A DNA stretch of 61,873 bases from Patescibacteria group bacterium (GCA_019428815.1 JAHYJW010000004.1:1-61873); one strand, 5' to 3'. Positions 17,907-28,257 are shown, counted from the first letter of the stretch. Translations and numbers: made by a program. Notes: generated from the letters alone by a model not told the origin.

Positions 17907-18746
17907 AAAACTCCAAAAATTTTCAAATAATCCTAAAAAGATTATAAAAATAAAAATTATAAAGGCTATTAGAAAAACTGGCGAGAAAGCTATTCCTTCT
18001 CTAATTTTTACCCTCTTTTTCTCTTTTTTTATTTTGATTATATCTTCTTTTCTAAGTCCCCCCCAATTTGCTTTGATAAGTCCTCTTTTTAGTTTAACAT
18101 CACGATAAAGCCAGTCTCCTTCTGTTAATTTATTTGTACTAACCGTTTTAACCAAACAAGATTCATCGACTGCCTTGATATAAATATAAAGTTGACATAA
18201 GAATAAGGGGATTAAAAAAAGGATAAAAAGACTTTTTTCAAAAAAACCTAAAAGAATTAAAAAAAAGCTGAACAAAAAAGAAAAATAGACTATTTTTTTA
18301 TTTTTCTTTAATAGATGAAGGAACTCTTTTTTAAAATTATTAAAATTCATAAAACTTAAGAGAATACTAGAAATTAGAGTGTACATTGCACCAATGATAA
18401 AAAAAGAAATTACAAAAAAACCAAAAAATCTCAGATTTTGAAGTAGATTATCTGATATCGGGAGGATTGCTCCTAAAGCAATCATAAGTTTGGCATCTCC
18501 ACCTGCAAAAAACTTACCATAATAAAAAAGATTTCCGATGACAAAGAAGATAGCTAAACCGATTAATCCCTGATAAAATAAAGAGAAGTTATCTGAAAAA
18601 AGACTAAAGAAAAATCTAAATCCTAAAGCAAAGATTATCAAACTAAAGTTTAGCCAATTTGCAATCTCTTTTGTTCTTAAATCTTGGATAGTTGCAAAAA
18701 AAATCCAGATTATTGCTAAAGAAAAAAGGAATATCAAATGTAACAT
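17886..18746 (-). CDS. A24 prepilin/preflagellin peptidase (class III signal peptidase)
   Basis: TIQDLRTKEIANWLN and YGKFFAGGDAKLMIALG catalytic motifs; multi-TM. Confidence 0.85.
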   Translation of the reverse strand: MLHLIFLFSLAIIWIFFATIQDLRTKEIANWLNFSLIIFALGFRFFFSLFSDNFSLFYQGLIGLAIFFVIGNLFYYGKFFAGGDAKLMIALGAILPISDNLLQNLRFFGFFVISFFIIGAMYTLISSILLSFMNFNNFKKEFLHLLKKNKKIVYFSFLFSFFLILLGFFEKSLFILFLIPLFLCQLYIYIKAVDESCLVKTVSTNKLTEGDWLYRDVKLKRGLIKANWGGLRKEDIIKIKKEKKRVKIREGIAFSPVFLIAFIIFIFIIFLGLFENFWSFLRNSLW

Positions 18747-18875
18747 ATATAATCTTATGAATTTAGATTTATAAAATGCTCGAACAAAAAAGAAAAATCT
18801 TCGTTTTTTTAAATTAAAGAATAAAAAACCAAAAAATTAATGTCCTTTTTTAATTTGACTATTATCACAAATAAA

Positions 18876-18995
18876 CTAATCTTCTTTACTATGACTTATT
18901 GTTCTTTGTCTTCCACCTTTTTTATAGGGATGTTTTTTTCTATCTTTTTTCTTATCTTTTCTTTTGTTCCTTTGTTGGGGGGTAACATAATCCAT
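18876..18995 (-). CDS. Small basic hypothetical protein (39 aa)
   Basis: MDYVTPQQRNKRKDKKKDRKKHPYKKGGRQRTISHSKED*; hand-found, below track cutoff. Confidence 0.4.
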   Translation of the reverse strand: MDYVTPQQRNKRKDKKKDRKKHPYKKGGRQRTISHSKED

Positions 18996-19091
18996 AAACT
19001 CAAGAAATAAATTTACCTTAATATATTTTTCTTTTTATAAAAAGTATAAAAAGAAAAAATTAGTTATCTGTTCAAAAAACCAACCTTAATC

Positions 19092-19439
19092 TTAAGGGCA
19101 AGTTATTCCGGGACAAGAAGCAATACCATAATGAGTATAATCCCCTTGAGAAAGTTCGTAACAAGTTTTTTCTACAAATTTTACTTCATCTCTATTCTCA
19201 TCTAATAAACCTTCAGCCCTTAATATGCGGTTTAAACCACAATAGTCATACTGATTTCCCATAGAACATGCTAATTGACAATTAGAAACAATCTGGTCTA
19301 CGTTATTTTTCTTAATAAAAGGATTTATTCTCTCCCACCCTAAACTAAATCCTAAAATAAGAATAACCAAAATTACTAAACCCATAATAATTAAAATTAT
19401 TGCGTCTGTACTAAGACCTTGACCTCTTTTATTCTCCAT
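19092..19439 (-). CDS. Pilin-like small protein, N-terminally paralogous to the lytic transglycosylase gene
   Basis: MENKRGQGLSTDAIILIIMGLVILVILILGFSLGWERINPF plus conserved Cys positions. Confidence 0.75.
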   Translation of the reverse strand: MENKRGQGLSTDAIILIIMGLVILVILILGFSLGWERINPFIKKNNVDQIVSNCQLACSMGNQYDYCGLNRILRAEGLLDENRDEVKFVEKTCYELSQGDYTHYGIASCPGITCP

Positions 19440-19501
19440 TAATTATTGAGCTCTTCCTTATTTAAAAATGTTTTTATTTAAAGAGATTAAAGATAAAAAG
19501 A

Positions 19502-19858
19502 TTAACCCCCATCTAATTCAAGGAAGAAGATTATATAAGAAGAATCCCTTATATCAGAATAAAAAACATAAGGACCATAAATATCACTTTCTATTAAACT
19601 AAAATACCCCCATTGACTATTTTCATAACCATCTATGATTATGTTCTTTATTTGGGTATTATTAAATCCTAAGTTTTGGTATAAAGAAATTTTCTCTTTT
19701 AAAAGGGTCATTTGTTCGATTCTCGAGACAATCTCAAAATTTCCCTTTGACTTATTAATTGAAATTAAAAAACTTATAAGAGTAAGCATACAAACTGTAA
19801 AAACACCAATAACAAGGATGGTTATAGGAACATTGCCTTTTTTTGATTTTATTATCAT
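19502..19858 (-). CDS. Minor pilin-like single-TM protein
   Basis: MIIKSKKGNVPITILVIGVFTVCMLTLISFL; K-G then hydrophobic helix. Confidence 0.6.
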   Translation of the reverse strand: MIIKSKKGNVPITILVIGVFTVCMLTLISFLISINKSKGNFEIVSRIEQMTLLKEKISLYQNLGFNNTQIKNIIIDGYENSQWGYFSLIESDIYGPYVFYSDIRDSSYIIFFLELDGG

Positions 19859-19874
19859 TTTTTGAGTGTGCTTA

Positions 19875-20390
19875 TTATGAACAAAAAACTCTCACAAAAT
19901 AAACCCCATTAGAGAGGTAAATAGAGTCTCTATCACATTTATTTGAATCGGAATTTGATAAAACACCGAAAAATGCATTTGCTTTAAGACTATTGGGATA
20001 AGCGTTTCTTGAAAAAATTCCTGCCCAAGTATAAGGATAATTCTCCCCTATAAGGGTTTCATTAAAAATTTCTTTAGCTAAAGAGCCGGTAAATTCATTG
20101 AAATTTTTAGAGTCGCTTAATTCCTTAAAAATTTTTTTTCCTTCAGGGTCTTTTGTTAAAGTATATGCATAAAAAGATTTAGAATTAGGGGTATCCATTA
20201 ATCTTACTTTTGACATTACAGAATAATCTAGCTCTTTCCCCATAAAATCTTGAATGTATCCTCCCGCATTAGAGATAAAGATGAATATTAAAAGAATAGA
20301 GATTATTATAACAGTTGCAATAAACCAAGTTAAGGTTTCTCCTGTTTGTCCGTCTCTTTTAATTTTAAAAAATCTTTTCAAATTAAGCAT
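19875..20390 (-). CDS. Minor pilin-like single-TM protein
   Basis: KIKRDGQTGETLTWFIATVIIISILLIFIFIS. Confidence 0.6.
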   Translation of the reverse strand: MLNLKRFFKIKRDGQTGETLTWFIATVIIISILLIFIFISNAGGYIQDFMGKELDYSVMSKVRLMDTPNSKSFYAYTLTKDPEGKKIFKELSDSKNFNEFTGSLAKEIFNETLIGENYPYTWAGIFSRNAYPNSLKANAFFGVLSNSDSNKCDRDSIYLSNGVYFVRVFCS

Positions 20391-20901
20391 TTTTTTCTGT
20401 TTTTTTGATGATAGATAATATCTCTATCTGGTATTTAGTATTATTTTTATCTAAAGCATAAAAACTTCTTTTAGAACAAACCGGAAGATACTCTCCCTCT
20501 AAATCGCAAAAAGTAGTTAATCCTCTATCCCCCTGTTCAAAAGAGTCTATTTTTTCTCCGATAATATCAAAATTAAAGAGGTCTATCTTTAAATAAAATT
20601 GATCATTTTCTTTCCAATTAGAAAAATCTTCTACACTAAAATTTAAAGAACAAATCTTCTCAAAATTCTCTTTGAATTCCTCGCTAAAATGCCCCCCAGA
20701 GTTTATAAGGGAATCATTCAAATATCCTCCATAAGAAAGGCAGTCAGAAATCTTCACTATCAAAAGTTCTACTTCCATATTTCGAACATCGTAGGGTTTA
20801 TTATAAAAAGAAAGGACCATATAGATTATTCCTGCCGCTACTATAAAAATTATAAAAAACCAATAAACAGAAATTAACTTACCCCCATGTTTATACATCA
20901 T
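20383..20901 (-). CDS. Single-TM protein of pilus-like operon
   Basis: MMYKHGGKLISVYWFFIIFIVAAGIIYMVLSFY; overlaps neighbours. Confidence 0.6.
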   Translation of the reverse strand: MMYKHGGKLISVYWFFIIFIVAAGIIYMVLSFYNKPYDVRNMEVELLIVKISDCLSYGGYLNDSLINSGGHFSEEFKENFEKICSLNFSVEDFSNWKENDQFYLKIDLFNFDIIGEKIDSFEQGDRGLTTFCDLEGEYLPVCSKRSFYALDKNNTKYQIEILSIIKKTEKNA

Positions 20902-21313
20902 TTTTTTTGTCTATTAAAAAAATATAGCCCTTGTTTAAATTTTCAGATTCTGGAGGAGGAGAAATTCTTCTTACGGATACATCATTAAAAAAAGAATAAC
21001 TATACCCCCCTTTTTCTCTAAGTTTTACAGTTACAATGTTATCCTTAATAGTCACTACTCCTTCATTAAGGTCTACCTTTTCTTTTTCAGCTATTTTTAT
21101 TGCATCTTCCATGTTTAAATAAATCTGCATCCCCGGTTCTGCTGCATCAATCATTAAAGCAATTTTCTTGGAGTAAATTTCTTCTAAATTTGCCCCAGAA
21201 CCAGTTTTAGAAAAAACAAAAACAATTAAAAGAGAAATAAAAACAATGTTTAAAATTATAAAGACGGTATCTTCAATTAAAAGTTCTGCCCCTTTCTTTT
21301 TATTTAAGTTCAT
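20891..21313 (-). CDS. Minor pilin-like single-TM protein
   Basis: MNLNKKKGAELLIEDTVFIILNIVFISLLIVFVF. Confidence 0.6.
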   Translation of the reverse strand: MNLNKKKGAELLIEDTVFIILNIVFISLLIVFVFSKTGSGANLEEIYSKKIALMIDAAEPGMQIYLNMEDAIKIAEKEKVDLNEGVVTIKDNIVTVKLREKGGYSYSFFNDVSVRRISPPPESENLNKGYIFLIDKKNDV

Positions 21314-21360
21314 TTTAAATTTTATAAATGAGGAAATTTAATCCTGAATTTTACCAAAAC

Positions 21361-22128
21361 TTATCCTGATTTTGAGAGAATGTTATCGCACCCTAAAGAC
21401 GAATAACTTTCAGGGGTAGACTCTAAAATAAGGGGTTTAAGGTACATTGAATCTTCCCAAAACCCAACTATAGGATTATTATGAATACCTGTAATTATAG
21501 AATAATCCTTACTAAAATTAAAGGGGATATGTTCCAACTTGGGAAAGAGTCCTAATTCTATGATAATACCTAAATCATTTTCAGAGTATAAATAATCTAA
21601 ATAAGTTTGTGTAGATGTTTTGGGGGTTTCATTTAAATAATCATAAAGATTTCGGTAGTTTATTACAATTCCGGAATTTTGGATTTTTTCGTCAAATTCA
21701 ATAATAGAACAAACAGCACAGCTAGTTTTACTCGTAAAAATCGTTTCCGAAACATACTTTACTTCTCCTTCTCCAAACATCCACCAACAATCAACCATCT
21801 CTTTTGCAATAGCCTCTAAAATTTCTTTTTTAGGATTCTCCCCCCTAAGATTAATCTTGATAGTTGAAGAAGGATTTGTTTTTTGACATTTTCCTCCACC
21901 AGAGATACAAACAGAGGTGGTAGTACAATCTAAAGGGCCAGAAAAACCTCCAGATTGAGAATTTAAAATAACAGAATTATGGCAAACTTCTTTGAATGTT
22001 TTTCCCCCCAAATTTAACCTTAAAATTAAAAATAAAATTATTATAAAACTGACAATAATAACTATTATAGTCACAAGTTGCTTTGTTGTTAATTCTCCTC
22101 TTTTTGATAAAATTTTTTTAATTCTCAT
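21361..22128 (-). CDS. Minor pilin-like Cys-containing exported protein
   Basis: MRIKKILSKRGELTTKQLVTIIVIIVSFIIILFLILRL. Confidence 0.6.
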   Translation of the reverse strand: MRIKKILSKRGELTTKQLVTIIVIIVSFIIILFLILRLNLGGKTFKEVCHNSVILNSQSGGFSGPLDCTTTSVCISGGGKCQKTNPSSTIKINLRGENPKKEILEAIAKEMVDCWWMFGEGEVKYVSETIFTSKTSCAVCSIIEFDEKIQNSGIVINYRNLYDYLNETPKTSTQTYLDYLYSENDLGIIIELGLFPKLEHIPFNFSKDYSIITGIHNNPIVGFWEDSMYLKPLILESTPESYSSLGCDNILSKSG

Positions 22129-22141
22129 TTGGTCTCTTAAT

Positions 22142-22249
22142 TCAAAAACCCTCCCACCCTAATTTTTTTAAAAGCAGATAAATTCCTGCAAGAGCTAATG
22201 AAAACAAGATAATCCATATTAAATATCTTATCAAAGATTCTATGTCCAT
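22142..22249 (-). CDS. Small single-TM protein (35 aa)
   Basis: MDIESLIRYLIWIILFSLALAGIYLLLKKLGWEGF*; hand-found between two pilin-like genes. Confidence 0.5.
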   Translation of the reverse strand: MDIESLIRYLIWIILFSLALAGIYLLLKKLGWEGF

Positions 22250-22260
22250 TTAAGTTTAAT

Positions 22261-22785
22261 TTACCCCCTTTTTTGAATAAGTTTACTTGTTTGATTTATT
22301 AATAATTCTATAGAAGGGGGGGTTATTTCTATTGAATTCTTTATCTTAAATCCATCAACCAGACTTAAACAAATACCATCTGATTCACAGCTGTCATGGG
22401 TTTCTTTTTTACAGATACACAAACATGATTCCCAGCCCATAGTCTCGCAAGTTAAGGGTATAACATTAGTTTGTTCTATAGATTCCCACTTTAACGTCAC
22501 CCAATTAAACAATTTTTTGGAGTAAGATTTAGGCCAAGAATGAATAAACCAATCTGTAGGATTATTAATTATGACTTTATCGTTTCCGTCTTGAATTGCC
22601 CCTAAAAGCTCAAGAAGAGAACCTTCTGCTTGTTGTATTTTAATAGAACTCCTCCTACTTGAATAAAGAGAGAATAATAAATATGCTAGAAATAATATAC
22701 AGATTACAGCTATGATTATTTTAAGAGTCTCTTCTGCGAGTAAAAAACCGTTCTTACTTCTAAGATTATCAATTTTCTTTTTCAT
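22261..22785 (-). CDS. Minor pilin-like protein
   Basis: LRSKNGFLLAEETLKIIIAVICILFLAYLLFSLY. Confidence 0.6.
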   Translation of the reverse strand: MKKKIDNLRSKNGFLLAEETLKIIIAVICILFLAYLLFSLYSSRRSSIKIQQAEGSLLELLGAIQDGNDKVIINNPTDWFIHSWPKSYSKKLFNWVTLKWESIEQTNVIPLTCETMGWESCLCICKKETHDSCESDGICLSLVDGFKIKNSIEITPPSIELLINQTSKLIQKRG

Positions 22786-22786
22786 T

Positions 22787-22948
22787 TTATTTCAAAATTG
22801 ACAGGATTATATCAATGTTATTATCGCTACTCCTAAAGATTTCCATAAAATGGTCTCTAAAAAAGAAGGAAATTGCTAATACAATAACAACAAATACCAA
22901 AACACCGATGATAATTTTTATAAGATTCTGAATAGTTAGTTCTACCAT
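22787..22948 (-). CDS. Small single-TM protein (53 aa)
   Basis: MVELTIQNLIKIIIGVLVFVVIVLAISFFFRDHFMEIFRSSDNNIDIILSILK*; hand-found. Confidence 0.5.
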   Translation of the reverse strand: MVELTIQNLIKIIIGVLVFVVIVLAISFFFRDHFMEIFRSSDNNIDIILSILK

Positions 22949-22955
22949 TTTTTAT

Positions 22956-23153
22956 TTAAGGCCTTAAAATATCCCACAATTTATCTACTAAAGATACACC
23001 TTTACCCCTTAGTAATGCAATAGCCAAAATCAGTATTACTAAAACTGCTACTGCAATTAAAACCCAAGGTAAATAATCAGATATAATTCCCCTTTTACTT
23101 TTTATTTTAAAAAGTTCCCCTTTTAATTCTTTCAACATAAAAAAAAGAAACAA
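22956..23153 (-). CDS. Small pilin-like membrane protein
   Basis: IKSKRGIISDYLPWVLIAVAVLVILILAIALL. Confidence 0.6.
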   Translation of the reverse strand: MFLFFMLKELKGELFKIKSKRGIISDYLPWVLIAVAVLVILILAIALLRGKGVSLVDKLWDILRP

Positions 23154-23221
23154 AGGAGTTTAATAAATTTATCTAATTCCTCTAAAATAAAATTAGGATT
23201 TTTATAAAAAAAATAAAAAAT

Positions 23222-25405
23222 TTAGAGTCCCCTTAGAACAATACTTACCAAAATAAAAAGAGTAAGGGTAGCAAAAAGTGCAGTAAAGAAATAAAGGCTT
23301 ATTGCAGAAATAAAAGTTTTTCCAAGACTATTCATTGTTTTTAATTGATCGTCTCCGGAATCTACAATTACTAAAGTTTTAGTTAAGATGTAGGTTATTT
23401 GAATTAAATATACTCCAACAATGATTTGAAGAAAATAAGGGGGAATCATTTGTGAAACTTCAAATATATCTAAAACGCCTCCCAAACCTCCCATGGCAGA
23501 TCCTGCTGCATCACCACTAAAATCTTCTAACTTTAATTTTGTAAGAATCTCTGTAATCATTGAAGCTAAACCAATAACAACCCCTGCAAGTAAAGGTGCA
23601 AGAAAACTCATGTAGGATTTCATGTCTGAGATTACTTCTGCAAGAAGGTCTCTAAGTCTTGCAGTAATCTTATGAATATTCCGAACATATTCCGAGATAC
23701 TCATTAAAGAGACAGTTGCAATATTCAAGCCCTTTTTCACAGATTCAACAAGAATTTTCATACTTATTGAAATTAAATCAGAAGGATAGTAAATTATTGC
23801 ACCCTTTTTAGTATCAAAAATAGCTTTTTCAACACTCATCCCCCCTTGTCTTATGTTGTAGTCTACCTTTCTAAAGAAATCTTCTGTTTTAAGTCCTTTA
23901 GAAGATTCTGCGGTTTTTCCAAAAACAATTTCTGGGGGAACCCCGTTTCCAATACGATTTCCTAATTGGAATAAAGAATTATTAAACTCTAGTTCTAATT
24001 GTTGGGTATTTTCTCTTTCAATAATTAACTCTTTTGTTTTTTCTTTAAACGCTGTGGAAAAGAAAACTACGATTCCTAATGGAAAAAACATTCCCAAAAT
24101 TAATGCCCCAACACCAAAGGGACCTTTGACACCTGCATTTGTTTCCATAATGCCAAAAAGGCTCCCTTCTCCAATAAATCCTAAACCTAATTCTAAAAAA
24201 GTATAATCTTTTTGAAGCCCCATCATTTCTGGGAAAGGAGTGTACTGAAAGATCAAAGGTAAAATACCTAAAATTATGAGGGGTAATGCTAAGAATAAAG
24301 ATTTAACATAAGGTTTTTTACTTTTATATTTATGATAAAGAGGGTTTTTTTCTAGTAAAGAACTATTACCATGTCCCCCAGGTCTTAAAAATGTCACTAA
24401 ATCAGTTCTGTATAAAACAAGGAGGGGAATTAAAATGTTAAATAAAAGAAAAACGTGTGTCCATCTTATCATTCCCCCGAGCATTGCACTTGCAAGAGGT
24501 AAAAGAACCAGTCCTAAAGTTGGGAGTATAATTCCCAACATGTAAATATTTGTTAAAGGACTTTTAACATCATGAGTAAATTTTAACATTTTTTCATAAA
24601 CCCCATCAAGGACTACTTTCAAAGCCTTTTCTAGAGTTTGAATTCTTCTTGTATCATCCGGTTCATATAAGCTACCCTCAATTAAGTGAAAAGACTCTAT
24701 AAATTCACTAGAATAATCTCTCCAATTTTCGAGATAACTATCTAAACTTTCTTTTATAGAAGAAAATTTACCGACTTGAACATCATAAAAAACTTTTTTT
24801 AAATCCAAAGCGAGAGGATATTGTAGGTGTTGTGACGCAAAGGCTATAGCTCTTTCTAAATTAGGGGTGTGTCTCATATAAACAACAACATAAAGAATTG
24901 CAGAGACCATTTGACTACTTGCTTTCAAGCGCCATTTGTTTGCAATTCTTGCTGGATATGCTTTCATAAAGAAAAAAAGAAAAAAAGAGATAATGACAGT
25001 CATAAAAAAGAACAACAAGGGAAAAGCATCTAAATCCCCCTGAATTAAAACAAAAGAAATAGAAATGAATAATCCTAAAAGAAACACTCCCAAAAAAGAC
25101 ATTACTGACAGAGTTAAAGGTTGCCAAGGTTCTAAATCTAGGTGAGAGATTTCTAAACTTTTTTTAATTTGAACAGTGTCTTTTTCAGAAAAATTCATTT
25201 TTATGATATTACCTAAACTCTTACACCATCTTTCATAACGAGATATAGATGGAATCATCTCTTTCCTAAACTTAGTATATTCCTGACTATAACTTTTAGG
25301 GGACATGGCAAAAGAGGTATTTGTTGTAGAAATCTTAGATTTTATTTTATCTCCATATTTCTTCAAAATATCATCAACATTTTTATCTGAGGTATTCATC
25401 ATCAC
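23222..25405 (-). CDS. Type IV pilus/archaellum platform protein (FlaJ/TadC-like, duplicated)
   Basis: Two multi-TM halves with T2SF-like cores (SFLGVFLLGLF..., GNRIGNGVPPEIVFGKTAES...). Confidence 0.8.
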   Translation of the reverse strand: MMMNTSDKNVDDILKKYGDKIKSKISTTNTSFAMSPKSYSQEYTKFRKEMIPSISRYERWCKSLGNIIKMNFSEKDTVQIKKSLEISHLDLEPWQPLTLSVMSFLGVFLLGLFISISFVLIQGDLDAFPLLFFFMTVIISFFLFFFMKAYPARIANKWRLKASSQMVSAILYVVVYMRHTPNLERAIAFASQHLQYPLALDLKKVFYDVQVGKFSSIKESLDSYLENWRDYSSEFIESFHLIEGSLYEPDDTRRIQTLEKALKVVLDGVYEKMLKFTHDVKSPLTNIYMLGIILPTLGLVLLPLASAMLGGMIRWTHVFLLFNILIPLLVLYRTDLVTFLRPGGHGNSSLLEKNPLYHKYKSKKPYVKSLFLALPLIILGILPLIFQYTPFPEMMGLQKDYTFLELGLGFIGEGSLFGIMETNAGVKGPFGVGALILGMFFPLGIVVFFSTAFKEKTKELIIERENTQQLELEFNNSLFQLGNRIGNGVPPEIVFGKTAESSKGLKTEDFFRKVDYNIRQGGMSVEKAIFDTKKGAIIYYPSDLISISMKILVESVKKGLNIATVSLMSISEYVRNIHKITARLRDLLAEVISDMKSYMSFLAPLLAGVVIGLASMITEILTKLKLEDFSGDAAGSAMGGLGGVLDIFEVSQMIPPYFLQIIVGVYLIQITYILTKTLVIVDSGDDQLKTMNSLGKTFISAISLYFFTALFATLTLFILVSIVLRGL

Positions 25406-25475
25406 TCTTTATTTTTTAGTTCAATAGAAGTAAAGAATTTTACTTAATAAATTTTGGGATAAGGACATTGTGATA

Positions 25476-27788
25476 TTACAATTTCCTTTTTTTAATCTCT
25501 TGATTAAGCCATTTTTGCCATTCTGAAAAAACTCTATCTCCTACCGGCAACCCAATCTCTTGCCTAATTTCATCTGAAATTCTATGGAAAACTTGATTAG
25601 ATAAAGTACTGAATTCTGCTTCTAAAATACGAGGGTTGTTTATTTGATCGGATTTTTTAACAAGTTCTTCCTTTATCCTAGATCTTAATTGAATATTATC
25701 CCAAACTGCATCCCAGTTTCCTGCCCACCCCTTAACGTCTGCAGCAATGTTTTTTATAATCTCCGAATCTCCGTTAATAAGATCCTCTGTTGGTTCAAGT
25801 TGATCTGTTTCAACATTGTATCTAAGAAGGTCTACAAACCCTTTTTCTTCGAGTGGATCCTCCTTCCAATGTTTTCTTACTTCAGATATACTAACTAATC
25901 TCTTAAAAGAATGTAATCCATCTGGGGTTTTGATGGGATTAGCAACAGCGATTATATCTGTAGCCTTAAAACTTGTAGCAGGAACTTCAAGGTCATTAAC
26001 AACTCTATCAAAAACCCCATAAGGACTAGCCCCATGAATAGTTCCCGCAACAACATTTGCTAAAGCTCCGACCCTCATAGCTTCATAAAGTGCTTGGGCT
26101 TCAACACTCCTTACCTCTCCAATTATCAAACAACTATCACCTAATCTTAAGGAGGTTCTAATTCCATCATCTGCAGAAACTTCAGTTGTAGTCTTCAATA
26201 AAGCAGATCTAACCTTCATTCTTAAAACATCATATTTCAGTTTTCTCAAAGATTCAACAGGTAACTCTAAAGAATCTTCTATGATAATAATCCTATATTT
26301 AGGGATTATTTCTAACATTAAACTTCCTAAAAGACTGGTTTTACCACTGGATCTTGTTCCAGCAACAAGCATTGTCCTTGAACCATCAATTAAAAAACTA
26401 AGAAGTCCAGAAGCGAGAGGATTCATCATCTTATTTTTTAAAAAAAGAGGAAAAGTCCAAGGCTCTTCTCTGTGTCTTCTAACAGAATAAGCTAATCCAT
26501 CAGGACTTAAGGGTTCTTGAATAATTGCAATTCTAGCCCTAATTTTACCTATCTCTAGTTGAGTATCCAAAATAGGATTTGATTCATCTAAAGGTCTCCC
26601 TGAGACCAACCGGAATTTTGATGCCCAGGATTCAACATCTTCCTGACTGGGCAAAACATTTGTAATACATTCATCAAATTCTTGATGACGAACAAAAACA
26701 GGAATCATCGAAATTGGAGCATTAAGAGAAATATCCTGTAAGTTTTTATCTTGTAGTAAAACTTCTAAAAGCCCAAAACCAATCGTATGCCTAACTAAAA
26801 TCATAGCCAGTTTATTTAAGTCTAGATAACTAACACGAATTCCTTTTGCCTTTGCAAGGTCTTGTAAAAGATCTTTAGCTATATTAAAAAAAACTTGTCT
26901 TGTTCTCTCGGGGTCTGTAAACTCCTCAGCTTTAGGTTGATGTTCCACCAAAACCCCTCGAGCTAAATTCAGAAGCATGTTATGATCCTCACTTAAAGAA
27001 TTTTCTGGAGGAACTAGGTGATAAAGAAATTTGGGGTCGTTTTTATTTTTTAAAATTGTAACCACAGAAACATCATATTCGTTATTTGAAATTTTATACT
27101 GATCAATCATTTCAGCCTCTTCAGGAAGGTCTGAAACAAGACGAGTAAAAGTAAAATTGGGAATTACATCTGGTTTAAAGAGTTTATAATAAATTTGCCG
27201 ATCTCCTTTTCGATAACCTTCTAGATAAGGTGCAGCATCTCTAAAAAATTTAGATTTTTCAATCATTCCCAGTATTCTCTCTAAGAGATGTAAATAAATA
27301 GAATAATCTAGTCTTGAAGAAACATCCACTTTTTCTATTAAGATTCTATTCTGAATTATTAGTCTTCTTAATTGTGAATAGGCTCCGAAGGGGTCTCTTC
27401 TTAAAAGAATCAAAAACGAGAACATCTCGTTATATCTTTTTGGAAAAAGTTCTTCTTTATTTCTTATTAACTTTTCTCTAGAGAGGATTTTTTCATGCTT
27501 AGAAAGGTAATTATAAATATACGCAATTTCTAGAAGATAGTTAGTTTCATTAGTATCATAATTATAGTTTTTTTGTTGCACAAAAACAACTCTTGAGACA
27601 TTTGGATTTTCTATCAACACCTGGATTGTCCTTTCCATGACTTCATGAGAGTCTGCTATATTTGGAACAAAAGGTGCACCAAGGTAGTTAATATACAAAA
27701 CATCTTCACCACCTTCTCTTTTAACTTCATAAGAATAAATTGGTTTTTCATCTGGATTCTGAACCAAATTTTTTTCTTTCTCAACCAT
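25476..27788 (-). CDS. Type IV pilus/archaellum secretion ATPase (FlaI/GspE family)
   Basis: MLVAGTRSSGKTSLLGSLMLEI, IIEDSLELP, LIIGEVRSVEAQALYEAMRVG, AGTIHG. Confidence 0.9.
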   Translation of the reverse strand: MVEKEKNLVQNPDEKPIYSYEVKREGGEDVLYINYLGAPFVPNIADSHEVMERTIQVLIENPNVSRVVFVQQKNYNYDTNETNYLLEIAYIYNYLSKHEKILSREKLIRNKEELFPKRYNEMFSFLILLRRDPFGAYSQLRRLIIQNRILIEKVDVSSRLDYSIYLHLLERILGMIEKSKFFRDAAPYLEGYRKGDRQIYYKLFKPDVIPNFTFTRLVSDLPEEAEMIDQYKISNNEYDVSVVTILKNKNDPKFLYHLVPPENSLSEDHNMLLNLARGVLVEHQPKAEEFTDPERTRQVFFNIAKDLLQDLAKAKGIRVSYLDLNKLAMILVRHTIGFGLLEVLLQDKNLQDISLNAPISMIPVFVRHQEFDECITNVLPSQEDVESWASKFRLVSGRPLDESNPILDTQLEIGKIRARIAIIQEPLSPDGLAYSVRRHREEPWTFPLFLKNKMMNPLASGLLSFLIDGSRTMLVAGTRSSGKTSLLGSLMLEIIPKYRIIIIEDSLELPVESLRKLKYDVLRMKVRSALLKTTTEVSADDGIRTSLRLGDSCLIIGEVRSVEAQALYEAMRVGALANVVAGTIHGASPYGVFDRVVNDLEVPATSFKATDIIAVANPIKTPDGLHSFKRLVSISEVRKHWKEDPLEEKGFVDLLRYNVETDQLEPTEDLINGDSEIIKNIAADVKGWAGNWDAVWDNIQLRSRIKEELVKKSDQINNPRILEAEFSTLSNQVFHRISDEIRQEIGLPVGDRVFSEWQKWLNQEIKKRKL

Positions 27789-27902
27789 TTCATAATAAAA
27801 AACGTCTTAGTTTAAAGAGTTTTTGTAAAAAAATTTGATAACTTAGAATATATATCAATAGTAAACACAAAGAAATTTAAACTCCCCTAACTTTAGCCAT
27901 TT

Positions 27903-28250
27903 ATGGCAGAAAAACAGGCGGTATATGAGAATCCTTTTATCGGAGAAACTAACACTAAAATAAGAGATTTAGAAGAAAAAAATATTCTCTTAAAAGATAG
28001 ATTATTGCTTGTTGGTCAAAATCTCATTGAAATAAAAGAAAAAACAAATTCAGAAATACTTGAAATAAAAAAGGACATTGAGATTATAAAAAGAAGTATG
28101 GAAAGACTCACATCTTTTTTAGAAACTGTTTCTTCAGAATTTTCAAAATTTGCGAGAAAAGAAGATTTAGAGATTTTATCTAAACAAGCTAAAATGTTTC
28201 AACCTCTAGAATTTGTAAGAAAAAAAGATTTAAAAAAAATAAAGGGATAA
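27903..28250 (+). CDS. Coiled-coil protein, divergent from pilus ATPase
   Basis: Heptad-like sequence, conserved-looking C-terminus MFQPLEFVRKKDLKKIKG. Confidence 0.6.
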   Translation: MAEKQAVYENPFIGETNTKIRDLEEKNILLKDRLLLVGQNLIEIKEKTNSEILEIKKDIEIIKRSMERLTSFLETVSSEFSKFARKEDLEILSKQAKMFQPLEFVRKKDLKKIKG

Positions 28251-28257
28251 TATTAAA

